Positions 5,944 to 6,159 of a DNA stretch of 6,159 nt are shown in pieces. Numbering within the stretch: position 1 is the first letter of the stretch; each line of letters starts with the position of its first letter. The notes beneath the pieces are model-generated. The model was not told where the DNA came from. It was given only the letters and a program-made list of their open reading frames with translations, and did no database searches. The stretch is from Candidatus Pacearchaeota archaeon (lineage in GTDB: Archaea; Nanoarchaeota; Nanoarchaeia; Pacearchaeales; GW2011-AR1). Location: assembly GCA_002690445.1 (NCBI GenBank), contig NZER01000304.1, positions 1-6,159 of the forward strand, read 5' to 3'. Position numbers and translations under genes: made by a program.

Positions 5944-6156
5944 CTACGGGTCCGTGAAGGTGGGAGAGCCATCGGTCGGGAGGTAACCAAGCCCAGAGCG
6001 GAAGAGCCAGTACTGGATCTTGCCAGCAGTCTGCGGTGACGACTCCGAGTCCGTGAAGACAAGAGTGTCGTCGACAAGCCAAGCGGCATAGGTGGTCGCT
6101 GTCGGTCGAAGCACCCAGTAGGTGCCATCCACTAGGTCGTACGGGCAGAAGATCAT
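5944..6156 (-). CDS. Small phage structural-region protein of unknown function (5' end possibly outside the window)
   Basis: I do not recognise this 70-residue product. It is rich in aromatic residues (W14, Y24, W26, Y49, W50, Y58) and polar residues, and has no signal peptide, membrane segment or obvious motif, which suggests a small beta-rich soluble protein. It ends in TAG three bases before the start of the connector-like gene and lies in the same frame as it. The first ATG is only three bases from the window edge and the codon before it (GAC) is open. The true start may therefore lie upstream, and no ribosome binding site can be assessed. Its place just ahead of a connector-like gene suggests a head, neck or decoration role, but that is inference from context alone. 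Confidence 0.6.
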   Translation of the reverse strand: MIFCPYDLVDGTYWVLRPTATTYAAWLVDDTLVFTDSESSPQTAGKIQYWLFRSGLGYLPTDGSPTFTDP

Positions 6157-6159
6157 GTC

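Noticed and set aside
119..5946. Reassignment of TAG to an amino acid (as in some recoded phages), suggested by five TAG stops, four TGA and no TAA
   Set aside because: TAG lies at natural gene ends and is followed at once by a start codon or nested with a GGAGG (4330-4324). Reading the TAG at 4328 as sense would only add a short overlap into the next gene. No gene is interrupted internally by TAG, so the standard bacterial code fits.
5522..6082. Minus-strand open frame (186 codons) in a different frame over the first two genes
   Set aside because: It runs across a clean gene junction and is rich in Arg, His, Cys and Trp. The competing frames have better protein composition and tight operon spacing.
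1..6159. Promoters, terminators, tRNAs, CRISPR arrays, attachment sites or insertion sequences
   Set aside because: The largest gap between genes is eight bases. No hairpin with a T-run, tRNA-like fold, regularly spaced repeats or inverted terminal repeats was found by eye.

Overview
This window is a stretch of a tailed bacteriophage (Caudoviricetes) genome or an integrated prophage. It covers part of the virion-structure operon, from the head-tail connector region into the tail and baseplate region. Every supported gene lies on the minus strand, so transcription runs from position 6159 towards position 1. The DNA is GC-rich (roughly 58-60% G+C by eye) and several genes carry a canonical GGAGG ribosome binding site, which fits a bacterial, moderately GC-rich host. 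Nothing visible (no integrase, tRNA, att site or host gene) tells whether this is a free phage or a prophage, or names the host.

In transcription order: (1) 6156-5944, a small protein of unknown function, probably cut by the window edge. (2) 5940-5479, a head-tail connector-like protein. (3) 5475-4885, a virion morphogenesis / tail completion protein of the P2 gpS / Mu gpG type, the most secure call here. (4) 4888-4328, a candidate tail tube protein. (5) 4319-3705, an unrecognised, largely hydrophilic protein. (6) 3708-2911, a protein whose N-terminal two thirds resembles a tail terminator/completion protein and whose C-terminus looks like an Ig/fibronectin-type beta domain. (7) 2914-2156, a very basic protein with one hydrophobic segment. 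(8) 2155-1574, a short tape-measure-like protein. (9) 1573-119, a large tail protein of unknown family. (10) 118 to beyond position 1, the start of a further tail or baseplate gene.

The operon is extremely compact: each junction overlaps by 4 bases (ATGA or GTGA) or leaves a gap of 0, 3 or 8 bases. No intergenic stretch could hold a promoter or terminator, and none was seen. Genes 4, 5 and 6 have a strong GGAGG at good spacing. The others have weak, badly spaced or no Shine-Dalgarno sequence and probably depend on translational coupling.

Two points stand out. Genes 7 and 8 share a C-terminal module with two motifs at identical spacing (ARAS(K/R)xxR and EKA(R/K)TxF), which suggests an old tandem duplication. 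Genes 7, 8, 9 and 10 also lie in one reading frame, separated only by three TAGATG junctions (amber stop directly followed by start). No normal long tape measure gene is present in the window. I see no defence system, CRISPR array, RNA gene or transposon.
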